From: Bacteroidales bacterium
GTDB taxonomy: Bacteria; Bacteroidota; Bacteroidia; Bacteroidales; Paludibacteraceae
Assembly: GCA_018066005.1 (NCBI GenBank)
Contig: JAGHSG010000168.1
Location: 1 to 13,447, forward strand
DNA: 13,447 nt
Direction of reading: 5' to 3'
Shown: in pieces, positions 5,730 through 12,933 of the stretch
Layout of the letters: every line of letters starts with the position of its first letter
Numbering within the stretch: position 1 is the first letter of the stretch
Notes under the pieces: generated by a model
Seen by the model: the letters and a program-made list of their open reading frames with translations, nothing else
Databases searched by the model: none
What the model was told of the DNA's origin: nothing
Translations under genes and position numbers: made by a program

Positions 5730-6686
5730 TTACGCCAACTCAATGTGTTGGGCAACAATAGGTTTGGAAAGGAAAAGTGATGCGGATCCCTCGAATTTCT
5801 CGGGGGATTCGGTCGTTAGGAATGTGCAGTTGCACAAGGACTCCGGGTGATGGGGTAGTGCCCCCGAATGGCGCGTGAGGTCTTTCTCTATCTCGGGATG
5901 GCGGGCGAGGTAGTCTTTCAGCGACGCTGCCACAATATCGCCCTGCTCAATCAGGTTGCAGGCTGCAGGGGATAGGTTGCAGGTTGCAGGTTGTAGGTTG
6001 CAGGTTGCAGGTTGTAGGGTGGCGAGGACTTGTTCTATTTTCTTGCGAAGTAAGGGGTAATGGGTGCAACCCAAAATAATCGTGTCTATCTCGGGGTCTT
6101 GGGCAAACAATTCATTCAGATATTTATGCACAAAATAGTCGGCTCCGTCGCTCTCATGTTCGCCTGCTTCAATCAGCGGTACCCACATCGGACATGCCTG
6201 TTGGGTGATGACTAAATCGGGGTTGAGTTTTTGAAGTTCCAACACATAACTTTCCGAACTGACCGTTCCTGGCGTTGCCAAGATACCTACATGGGAAGGA
6301 TGCTTAATATCTCCTTGAACTACCGTTGAACCACCGTTAGGAACCCGTAAAGAACCCGTAAAGCACCCGTAAAGCACCCGTTCTACCGTGGGGCGGATAA
6401 CGCCTAACACACGCAGGCGGTCGGGGTCAATATCATGTTGCTGGATGGTACGGAGGGCTTTGGCAGATGCCGTGTTGCAAGCGATAATAATCAGACGACA
6501 ACCCTGTTTCTCCAAGTAACGGACCGCCTGCAACGTGTATTCGTAAATAACGTCAAACGAGCGCGTTCCGTAGGGGGTACGGGCGTTATCGCCCAAGTAC
6601 AGATATTCGTACTCGGGAAGGGCCTGACTTATCTTATTTAAGATAGTCAAACCGCCATAACCGCTATCAAAAACACCTATTTTCAT
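5730..6686 (-). CDS. murI: Glutamate racemase, enlarged by internal minisatellites
   Basis: Makes D-glutamate for peptidoglycan in the cytosol by two-base racemisation. Signatures: FDSGYGG (6-12, catalytic-region D7), GDNARTPYG (32-40), ACNTAS (69-74, C70) and GCTHYPLL (206-213, C207, H209). The C-terminal EKFEGSASLFL block (297-307) is typical. The ATG at 6686 is chosen because MKIGVFDSG is the normal N-terminus; an in-frame ATG at 6728 would overlap the promoter. At 318 residues it is some 40 longer than usual (about 265-280). The excess lies at 102-127, built from an 11-bp repeat, and at 224-246 (LQPATCN repeated), built from a 7-bp repeat. Both are in frame, and both sit between conserved blocks, so activity is plausible. 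The leader appears to be under 10 bases. Convergent with the ATPase gene, divergent from dnaN. Confidence 0.93.
   Translation of the reverse strand: MKIGVFDSGYGGLTILNKISQALPEYEYLYLGDNARTPYGTRSFDVIYEYTLQAVRYLEKQGCRLIIIACNTASAKALRTIQQHDIDPDRLRVLGVIRPTVERVLYGCFTGSLRVPNGGSTVVQGDIKHPSHVGILATPGTVSSESYVLELQKLNPDLVITQQACPMWVPLIEAGEHESDGADYFVHKYLNELFAQDPEIDTIILGCTHYPLLRKKIEQVLATLQPATCNLQPATCNLSPAACNLIEQGDIVAASLKDYLARHPEIEKDLTRHSGALPHHPESLCNCTFLTTESPEKFEGSASLFLSKPIVAQHIELA
5953..6015. repeat. 7-bp/21-bp minisatellite inside murI
   Basis: Nine consecutive 7-bp units of the form AGGTTGC form three 21-bp blocks at 5953-5973, 5974-5994 and 5995-6015. The second and third blocks are identical; the first is diverged (AGGCTGC, AGGGGAT). 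On the coding strand the two identical blocks give LQPATCN twice, then LSPAACN. A one-unit change would shift the murI frame; a 21-bp change would not. Confidence 0.92.
6341..6384. repeat. 11-bp tandem repeat inside murI
   Basis: GAACCCGTAAA at 6341-6351 and 6352-6362, GCACCCGTAAA at 6363-6373, and a partial GCACCCGT at 6374. Because 11 is not a multiple of three, successive units are read in different frames in murI, giving RVLYGCFTGSLRVP. Gain or loss of one unit would break the gene. Confidence 0.9.
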
Positions 6687-6697
6687 TGTTTCGAGTG

Positions 6698-6729
6698 CAA
6701 AAGTACAAAAAAATTTGGAAATATGCAAA
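6698..6729 (-). promoter_or_regulatory. murI promoter (minus strand)
   Basis: On the minus strand the -7 box is TACTTTTG (plus-strand CAAAAGTA, 6698-6705), an exact TAnnTTTG match. TTTG (plus-strand CAAA, 6726-6729) lies exactly 20 bases upstream. The predicted start of transcription, about 6690-6694, leaves only a few bases before the ATG at 6686. Confidence 0.75.
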
Positions 6730-6745
6730 TATTTTTGTATCTTTG
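6714..6745 (+). promoter_or_regulatory. dnaN operon promoter
   Basis: TTTG (6714-6717) and TATCTTTG (6738-6745) match the Bacteroidota consensus exactly with 20-base spacing. The -33 box lies between the two boxes of the opposing murI promoter. The leader to the dnaN ATG would be about 75 bases. Confidence 0.75.
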
Positions 6746-6753
6746 TCGTCGAA

Positions 6754-6786
6754 ATTCACTTTGTGAATAAATTTGCACCGCAAATT
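6754..6786 (+). promoter_or_regulatory. Two tight hairpins in the dnaN leader, overlapping a possible second -7 box
   Basis: ATTCAC-TTT-GTGAAT (6754-6768) and AATTTGC-ACC-GCAAATT (6770-6786) are perfect stems with 3-base loops lying side by side. TAAATTTG (6768-6775) also fits TAnnTTTG, but the nearest TTTG (6742-6745) is 22 bases upstream, a less usual spacing. The region could be a regulatory leader, an operator, or a second promoter. Confidence 0.4.
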
Positions 6787-6826
6787 AGGCACTATTTGAA
6801 AAATTATTAACTAAAATTATACAATT

Positions 6827-7951
6827 ATGAAATTTAACGTATCGAGTACCAAATTATTTGCACAACTGCAAGCGCTCAGTCGTGTTATTGCTTCGAAAAA
6901 CAGCTTAGCTATTTTGGAAGATGTCTTATTTGACCTGAATGGAAATGTATTGACTATGACCGCTTCGGATGGTGAGACAACTATCCGTACCTCTATTGAT
7001 GTAGAGAACGCAGAGGGTCAGGGCAAGGTCGCCTTTGGCGGCAAACTGCTGTTGGATACCTTGAAGGAATTCCCGGAGCAACCCCTGGCTTTCCAGATTG
7101 ATGACCAAAACTTCGGACTGAACATCACTTCCAGCAACGGTACTTACAGTTTTGTAGGTCAAAACGGTAACGAGTACCCCGAGATGGCTGTTGAGGATGA
7201 GCAACAAAACACCTTCACCATGGCTGCTGATATGCTGCTGAATGCTATCAACAAGACTATCTTCTGCACGGCTGACGACGAGTTGCGTCCCGTCATGAAC
7301 GGTATATACTTTGATTTGCAAGAGGACCATATCACGATGGTTGCTACCGACGCTCACCGTTTGGTACGTTACACCAACGAGCAAGTTAAGGCTGCTCAAC
7401 CTATCAGTTTCATCCTGCCCAAAAAACCGGCTCTGCTGTTGAAGAACGTGCTGGGTAAGGATGCAGAAGATGTTACCATCACCTTTGGTGTTCGCAACGC
7501 CAAATTCGAGTTCGGTCGCACCTTGATTGTTTGCCGCCAGATTGAGGGTCGTTTCCCCAATTACAATGCCGTTATTCCGCAAAATAACCAAAATAAAGTC
7601 GTTGTTGACCGCCAAACCTTGCTCAATGCTTGTAAACGTGTGGCAGTGTTCGCTAACACCGGTACCAGTCTACTCAAATTGGCTTTGACGGAGAATCAAA
7701 TCAAAATTTCGGCACAGGATATTGACTTCTCTACTTCTGCCGAAGAGACTATCGCATGCTCCTACAACGCCGCTCCGATGGCTATTGGCTTTAAGGCTCC
7801 TTTCCTGATTGAGATTCTTGGTCAGGTGGAGAGTGATGAGGTGATGCTTGAACTGTCCGACCCTGCCCGTGCAGGTCTTATCCTGCCTGTTGAGAACGAG
7901 GCTAACGAGGATGTGCTTATGTTGCTCATGCCAATGCTCTTGAACGACTAA
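6827..7951 (+). CDS. dnaN: DNA polymerase III beta subunit (sliding clamp)
   Basis: A 374-residue ring-forming processivity factor that holds DNA polymerase III and repair enzymes on DNA. The N-terminus MKFNVSSTKL, the LAILEDVLFDL and NGTYSFVGQNG-type strands, ATDAHRLVRY, the EGRFPNYNAVIP segment and the C-terminal LLMPMLLND (compare VMPMRL in Escherichia coli) mark the family. Length matches the usual 365-380. The ATG at 6827 follows an A/T-rich leader without a Shine-Dalgarno sequence, as is normal in this phylum. It is the first gene of the operon; the exonuclease ATG follows 10 bases after its stop. Transcription most likely starts from the promoter at 6714-6745. Nothing unusual was seen in the protein. 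Confidence 0.97.
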   Translation: MKFNVSSTKLFAQLQALSRVIASKNSLAILEDVLFDLNGNVLTMTASDGETTIRTSIDVENAEGQGKVAFGGKLLLDTLKEFPEQPLAFQIDDQNFGLNITSSNGTYSFVGQNGNEYPEMAVEDEQQNTFTMAADMLLNAINKTIFCTADDELRPVMNGIYFDLQEDHITMVATDAHRLVRYTNEQVKAAQPISFILPKKPALLLKNVLGKDAEDVTITFGVRNAKFEFGRTLIVCRQIEGRFPNYNAVIPQNNQNKVVVDRQTLLNACKRVAVFANTGTSLLKLALTENQIKISAQDIDFSTSAEETIACSYNAAPMAIGFKAPFLIEILGQVESDEVMLELSDPARAGLILPVENEANEDVLMLLMPMLLND

Positions 7952-7961
7952 TTTGCTTTTT

Positions 7962-8756
7962 ATGAAATTACAATTACAACGCCCTCTCGTCTTCTTTGAT
8001 TTGGAGACGACGGGGCTGAATATAGGTACTGACCGTATTGTCGAGCTCAGTTATTATAAGGTGTATCCGAACGGCACGTCCGAAGGCAAGACGCTACGTC
8101 TCAAACCGACTATGATGTTGCTCGGTCAGGAGACGCAGATGCATATTGCCGACGAGGCAACGGCTGTTCACGGTATTCACGACGAGGATGTGGCTGACTG
8201 CCCCACGTTTAAGGATGTGGCGCAAGAGATAGCTGCCATCTTCACGGATGCCGATATAGCCGGCTATAACTCCAACCACTTTGATGTGCCTTTGTTGGCA
8301 GAGGAGTTCCTCCGTGCCGGTGTGCAGATAGACTTGATGAAATGTGCCCGGGTGGATGCGTTCACTATCTTCCAGAAACATGAGCCGCGTAACTTGACGG
8401 CAGCGTATAAATTCTATTGCAACAAGAATCTGGAAGACGCTCACTCCGCCAATGCCGACACGATGGCTACCTACGAAGTGCTGATGGCACAGTTGGAGCG
8501 GTACGACGATGTACCGACCACCGTTGCCGAATTGCAAGAATATACAGCAGGAAAGAATCCCTTTGCCGACTTTGCAGGTCGTATCACCTATGACCAAGAC
8601 GGCGTAGAAGTGTTTAACTTCGGTAAGTATAAAGGTCAGCGTGTAGCCGATGTGTTCCGTCGTGATACGGGTTACTATGGTTGGCTGCTGAATGGGGACT
8701 TCCCGCAATATACCAAAAATGTCTTTACGCGAATTTACCTGAGTTCACGCCAATGA
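7962..8756 (+). CDS. DEDDh 3'-5' exonuclease (DnaQ-like) with C-terminal DUF3820-like domain
   Basis: A 264-residue protein. Exo I is FFDLETTGL (D13, E15), Exo II is GYNSNHFDVP (D108) and Exo III is HSANADT (H161, D166), so all catalytic residues of the DEDDh class are present. The C-terminal segment FNFGKYKGQRVADVF with GYYGWLLNGDFP (about 218-247) resembles the small domain found at the end of similar exonucleases in this phylum. The ATG at 7962 is preferred over an in-frame TTG at 7953, since MKLQLQRPLVFF fits relatives and leaves a 10-base gap to dnaN. The last bases overlap the next gene as ATGA. Adjacency to the clamp gene suggests replication or repair; whether it is the true epsilon proofreader cannot be told, because some polymerases in this phylum carry their own proofreading domains. 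Confidence 0.9.
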   Translation: MKLQLQRPLVFFDLETTGLNIGTDRIVELSYYKVYPNGTSEGKTLRLKPTMMLLGQETQMHIADEATAVHGIHDEDVADCPTFKDVAQEIAAIFTDADIAGYNSNHFDVPLLAEEFLRAGVQIDLMKCARVDAFTIFQKHEPRNLTAAYKFYCNKNLEDAHSANADTMATYEVLMAQLERYDDVPTTVAELQEYTAGKNPFADFAGRITYDQDGVEVFNFGKYKGQRVADVFRRDTGYYGWLLNGDFPQYTKNVFTRIYLSSRQ

Positions 8757-10726
8757 GAAACCTTACTCAAACAGAAATTCAACAGTTGCAGGCACAGGGA
8801 TGTACGGCAACTGATTGGTCGTCTATCTTTGTTTCGGACGGATTTGATGCACAATATGTGCAAGATGCCCAATTCTCGGGACGGGTTACAATGGGTGCGT
8901 TTAATCGCGAGTTTGAACTGCCTGGAGGTATTACTATTCACTCCGGCATCGCCCATGCCCGCATTCATAACTGCGAGATAGCCGATGATGTTCACCTGTG
9001 GAATATACATAATTATATCGCTAATTACCGCATTGGTCGCGGCACGTGTATTGAGAATGTCAACGCTATTTTAGTAGAAGGAAAGACTTCTTTCGGTAAC
9101 GGTGTCCGTGTACCTGTTATGAACGAGGGTGGCGGTCGTGAGATACCTATCTTTGACCACTTAAGTGCGCCCTTGGCATATATTCTGACGCTTTATCGTC
9201 ATCGCAAAGAGATGATTAAGACGTTGGACAAGATGATTGATGCATACGCCGAATCCGTGTCGTCTGATATGGGTGAGATAGGTGAAGAAGTGCATATCTT
9301 GAACTGCGGCAGCATACGTGATGTACGTATCGGCGATTATGCTCATCTGGGCGGCACCAGTCGTTTGAGAAACGGAAGTATCAATTCCAATGCGTCGGCC
9401 CCTGTCAAGTTGGGCAGCGGTGTCAAATGTACGGATTTTATCATCTCGTCGGGTGTGGAGATATTGGACTCCACAATTGTGGATAAGTGTTTCGTGGGAC
9501 AGGGATGTGTGTTTGATAAGCACTATTCAGCCGGTGAGAGTTTATTCTTCTCCAACTGCCAGGGTATGCACGGTGAAGCATGTGCTATCTTTGCAGGACC
9601 TTACACGGTTACGCACCATAAATCGACCTTGCTGATTGCCGGTATGTTCTCGTTCTTGAACGCCGGGTCGGGCAGTAACCAGTCGAACCACATGTATAAA
9701 CTCGGTCCTATCCACCAGGGTGTAGCCGAGCGTGGTGCCAAAACGACATCCGATTCGTACTTGTTATGGCCTTCGCGCATCGGTGCTTTCTCCTTGGTTA
9801 TGGGACGTCACACGCATCATGCGGATACCGCTGAACTGCCGTTCTCGTATCTGATTGAGAATAACTCGGAGACGTATGTTGTACCGGGTGCTAACCTGCG
9901 TACGGTAGGAACGATTCGTGATGCACAGAAATGGCCTAAACGTGATAACCGCAAGGACCCCAACCAACTCGACCCCATCAATTTTAACCTCTTGTCACCC
10001 TACACGGTGCAGAAGATGTACCAGGGTCTGGGCGTGTTGAATGAGTTGGAACGTATCAGCGGAACAGACACCGACGAATACGGCTACAAGAACACGAAGA
10101 TTCGCAACTCGTCGCTCAAACACGGTATGGCTCTCTACAAAATAGGTATAGCCAAGTTCTTAGGTAACTCGCTCATCTCGCGCTTGGAGAAATTTTCGTT
10201 CACCAATATGGACGAAGTGCATCAAGTCCTTCAACCGGACACCACCATCGGAATGGGTGAGTGGATTGACTTGGCGGGTCTGATTGCTCCGCGTGCAGCC
10301 GTCTCGGCTTTGATGGATGAGATAGAGAAGGGTCAGATGACCTTAGAACAGATTCAGGAACGTTTTATGACTTGGCATCGGAATTACTACACCTACGAAT
10401 GGACGTGGGCATTGGATAAGTTAGAGGCTTACTGGGGCTGCAAGGGAACGGAAGTGACGTTAGACCAACTATGTCAAGCGGTGATAGACTGGAAAAATGC
10501 TGTGGTCGGTTTGGACAAGATGGTGTATGAAGATGCCAAGAAAGAGTTCAACCTGAATAGTCAAACCGGTTTTGGTGTAGATGGTGATGCCGAACAGCGT
10601 CAGGCGGACTTTGAGTCGGTTCGCGGTAGTTTTGACAGCAACCCGTTCGTAACCGAAGTACTGGCACATATTGACCGCAAAACGAAGTTGGGCGACAAGA
10701 TTTTGAATCAATTAAAAGCATTATAA
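8753..10726 (+). CDS. DUF4954 protein, left-handed beta-helix (hexapeptide repeat) family
   Basis: A 657-residue protein, probably cytosolic. The first two-thirds contains many hexapeptide-like turns (for example near 60-115, 185-260 and 275-360) of the kind that build left-handed beta helices, as in the C-terminal half of sugar-nucleotide pyrophosphorylases and acyltransferases. Well-conserved blocks include NEGGGREIPIFDHLSAPLAY (124-143), GPYTVTHHKSTLLIAGMFSF (282-301) and LLWPSRIGAFSLVMGRHTHH (337-356), the last rich in histidines. The rest is helical. The ATG at 8753 overlaps the exonuclease stop as ATGA, so translation is likely coupled; an in-frame start at 8681 would overlap the exonuclease by 76 bases and is rejected. 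The reaction is unknown to me. The stop TAA overlaps the probable AUU start of RNase Z by one base. Confidence 0.88.
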   Translation: MRNLTQTEIQQLQAQGCTATDWSSIFVSDGFDAQYVQDAQFSGRVTMGAFNREFELPGGITIHSGIAHARIHNCEIADDVHLWNIHNYIANYRIGRGTCIENVNAILVEGKTSFGNGVRVPVMNEGGGREIPIFDHLSAPLAYILTLYRHRKEMIKTLDKMIDAYAESVSSDMGEIGEEVHILNCGSIRDVRIGDYAHLGGTSRLRNGSINSNASAPVKLGSGVKCTDFIISSGVEILDSTIVDKCFVGQGCVFDKHYSAGESLFFSNCQGMHGEACAIFAGPYTVTHHKSTLLIAGMFSFLNAGSGSNQSNHMYKLGPIHQGVAERGAKTTSDSYLLWPSRIGAFSLVMGRHTHHADTAELPFSYLIENNSETYVVPGANLRTVGTIRDAQKWPKRDNRKDPNQLDPINFNLLSPYTVQKMYQGLGVLNELERISGTDTDEYGYKNTKIRNSSLKHGMALYKIGIAKFLGNSLISRLEKFSFTNMDEVHQVLQPDTTIGMGEWIDLAGLIAPRAAVSALMDEIEKGQMTLEQIQERFMTWHRNYYTYEWTWALDKLEAYWGCKGTEVTLDQLCQAVIDWKNAVVGLDKMVYEDAKKEFNLNSQTGFGVDGDAEQRQADFESVRGSFDSNPFVTEVLAHIDRKTKLGDKILNQLKAL

Positions 10727-11538
10727 TTATCAAAGGACAACTGACTATATTAGGTTCGGGTAGTGCGCTGCCGACGTGGCAGAACTCCCCATCGGGACAG
10801 ATACTCAACTTGACCGATAAGAGTTTTCTTATTGACTGCGGAGAAGGTATCCAACTCACGATGCGTCAAATGGGACTTAAAACTGCCCGTTTGTACAACA
10901 TCTTCATTTCCCATTTGCACGGTGACCATTGTTTTGGGTTGTTGGGACTGATGACCACCTTTGATATGATGGGACGCACACAACCTATGCATATCTATGC
11001 CCATGCGGACTTGGAAAAACTGCTTCGCCCGATGATGAATTATCACATGCCGGAGATGAAGTTTGAAGTTATCTTTCATACTATCAATCCCCGTAAGAAA
11101 GAGGTCATCTTTTCTGACCGTACCGTTACGGTGGAGACTATTCCGCTGAAACATAAAGTGCCTTGCTGCGGCTTCCTGTTCTACGAGCATCATCGTCAAA
11201 AAGATGCCGTGACGGGTGAAATCAGTTACGAGACCCGCAAGCGCTATGCTTATTGCTCGGATACGATGTACAAGGAGAGTATCGTACCGCAGTTGGAAGG
11301 TGTGGATGTCCTTTTTCACGAATCTACTTTTACCGATGAGTGGGAGTCGCGTTGCAAGTTGACGATGCACTCCACGGCCCGACAGGCTGCCACTATCGCC
11401 CAACAAGCCCACGTGGGGCAACTCATCATCGGGCATTACTCGTCGCGTGAAGATGACCATACTGTTTTTTTGCATCAAGCCCAAGAGGTATTCCCGAATA
11501 CGATTCTTGCCGTAGAACGTCAAACGTATGAAATCTAA
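10726..11538 (+). CDS. rnz: Ribonuclease Z (tRNA 3'-end endonuclease), probable AUU start
   Basis: A metallo-beta-lactamase-fold nuclease that trims the 3' trailer of tRNA precursors. The zinc site is seen in SHLHGDH, YCSDT, FHES and IIGHYSSR. The N-terminal strand LTILGSGSALPT with the NSPSG loop is required by the fold, yet no ATG, GTG or TTG lies in frame between the upstream stop at 10672 and the TTG at 10810, which falls after this strand. The best start is ATT at 10726, which overlaps the previous stop as TAATT, the geometry of a TAATG junction, and gives MIKGQLTILGSGSALPT. CTG at 10741 is the alternative. With ATT the protein has 270 residues, a little shorter than the usual 300 or so. 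It overlaps radA by 11 bases. Confidence 0.87.
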   Translation: MIKGQLTILGSGSALPTWQNSPSGQILNLTDKSFLIDCGEGIQLTMRQMGLKTARLYNIFISHLHGDHCFGLLGLMTTFDMMGRTQPMHIYAHADLEKLLRPMMNYHMPEMKFEVIFHTINPRKKEVIFSDRTVTVETIPLKHKVPCCGFLFYEHHRQKDAVTGEISYETRKRYAYCSDTMYKESIVPQLEGVDVLFHESTFTDEWESRCKLTMHSTARQAATIAQQAHVGQLIIGHYSSREDDHTVFLHQAQEVFPNTILAVERQTYEI

Positions 11539-12907
11539 TCTGCAATATGAATGTTCATCCTGTGGTGCCAAAGTGCCCCAGATGTTAGGTCGCTGCCCTG
11601 TTTGCGGGGAGTGGGGGACCATTGTGGAGATGACACCGACTTATTCGGGTCGACCGGGTAAGGCCGGTTTATCCGGCAGAGCAGGTGCTCCTCAACCCCG
11701 CCGTTTGCAAGATATAGAGGCACAGGCGGAGACACGCATGGATATGCATTGCGGTGAACTGAATCGCGTGTTGGGTGGAGGTTTGGTGCCGGGTAGTTTG
11801 GTGCTGTTGGGCGGTGAGCCGGGTATAGGTAAATCGACATTGGCTCTGCAAGTATTGATGCAGTTGGGCGCACAAAAGACGTTCTATGCTTCCGGCGAGG
11901 AGTCGGCACGGCAAATCAAACTGCGTGCCGAGCGTTTAGCAGGTAACCCTGAAAACTTATATATCGTCAGCGAGACCAATCTTGAAAATATCTTGCAGCA
12001 GGTTAAGGATGTGCAGCCGGAGGTGGTGGTGATTGATTCCATTCAAACCATCGGTACCGAGGCGTTGGATGCTTCTATCGGTTCGCTCAGTCAGGTGCGC
12101 GAATGTGCTGCACGTATCTTGGAATTTGCCAAGACCGAGAATATACCCTTTATCATGGTGGGACATATCACCAAAGAAGGTAGTCTGGCAGGACCTAAGG
12201 TGCTGGAACATATCGTTGATACGGTGTTGCAGTTCGAGGGTGACCAACATTATATGTACCGTATCCTCCGGGCGCAGAAAAACCGCTTCGGTTCTACGTC
12301 CGAATTAGGTATATTTGAGATGCGTCAGGATGGTTTGCGCGAAGTAAGTAACCCGTCCGAGTTATTGCTCTCTACCAACCATGACGGACTGTCCGGAATA
12401 GCCATTGCTGCGGCGGTGGAGGGTGTGCGCCCCTTGCTCATAGAGGTGCAGGCACTTGTTTCCACGGCAGCCTACGGAACACCCCAACGCTCATCAACCG
12501 GCTTTGACGGCAGGCGTCTGAATATGCTGTTGGCGGTGTTGGAGAAAAGGGTCGGATTCAAGTTGGCGCAGAAAGATGTCTTTATCAATATAGCAGGTGG
12601 ATTGCGTGTCAATGACCCCGCTATTGACTTACCTGTGTTGGCAGCAGTATTGTCTTCCAATATGGACTTGGCATTGGATGCCGAGACATGTCTGACCGGC
12701 GAGGTGGGTTTGGCAGGCGAGATACGTCCCGTTAACCGTATAGACCAACGTATTCAGGAAGCACAGAAACTGGGCTTCAAACGCATTATTATACCTGCCG
12801 GACAGCAATTTCAGAAGGCGGACGGTGGACAATGCACAATGCACGATGGCATAGAGGTAGTGCCTGTAAAAAAAGTAGCAGACGCTTTCCGCCTGCTCTT
12901 TAAGTAA
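11528..12907 (+). CDS. radA: DNA repair protein RadA/Sms
   Basis: A 459-residue RecA-like ATPase that promotes branch migration of recombination intermediates. It has an N-terminal four-cysteine zinc finger (C9, C12, C23, C26: CSSC and CPVC), then a linker rich in G, R and P (about 36-60), Walker A GEPGIGKST (96-104), Walker B VVVID (166-170), the hallmark KNRFG (251-255), and a C-terminal Lon protease-like domain (about 285-459) without need for protease activity. Length fits the family (450-460). The ATG at 11528 lies inside the end of RNase Z, an 11-base overlap, so coupling is likely. It is the last gene of the dnaN operon. Only 26 bases separate it from the converging sprA end, with no clear terminator between them. 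Confidence 0.96.
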   Translation: MKSNLQYECSSCGAKVPQMLGRCPVCGEWGTIVEMTPTYSGRPGKAGLSGRAGAPQPRRLQDIEAQAETRMDMHCGELNRVLGGGLVPGSLVLLGGEPGIGKSTLALQVLMQLGAQKTFYASGEESARQIKLRAERLAGNPENLYIVSETNLENILQQVKDVQPEVVVIDSIQTIGTEALDASIGSLSQVRECAARILEFAKTENIPFIMVGHITKEGSLAGPKVLEHIVDTVLQFEGDQHYMYRILRAQKNRFGSTSELGIFEMRQDGLREVSNPSELLLSTNHDGLSGIAIAAAVEGVRPLLIEVQALVSTAAYGTPQRSSTGFDGRRLNMLLAVLEKRVGFKLAQKDVFINIAGGLRVNDPAIDLPVLAAVLSSNMDLALDAETCLTGEVGLAGEIRPVNRIDQRIQEAQKLGFKRIIIPAGQQFQKADGGQCTMHDGIEVVPVKKVADAFRLLFK

Positions 12908-12933
12908 TATTTTTCGTTTCCGAATAAGTTGCT

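Noticed and set aside
6687..6728. Upstream ATG for murI
   Set aside because: It would place the promoter inside the gene and add residues before the conserved MKIGVFDSG start.
7962..7995. Clamp-binding motif at the exonuclease N-terminus (QRPLVFF)
   Set aside because: It is the first beta strand of the exonuclease fold leading into DLETTG and does not match the QLxLF pattern.
8681..8752. Upstream start for DUF4954
   Set aside because: It would lie within the exonuclease C-terminus; the ATGA overlap at 8753 is the natural junction.
10750..11622. Long open frame on the minus strand across RNase Z
   Set aside because: Shadow of the RNase Z and radA frames, which carry clear catalytic motifs.
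11640..11700. Unusual G/R/P-rich linker in RadA as a repeat or insertion
   Set aside because: RadA proteins commonly vary in length and composition between the zinc finger and the ATPase domain.
12908..12933. Bidirectional terminator between radA and sprA
   Set aside because: Only 26 bases, with a T-run but no stem that I can find.
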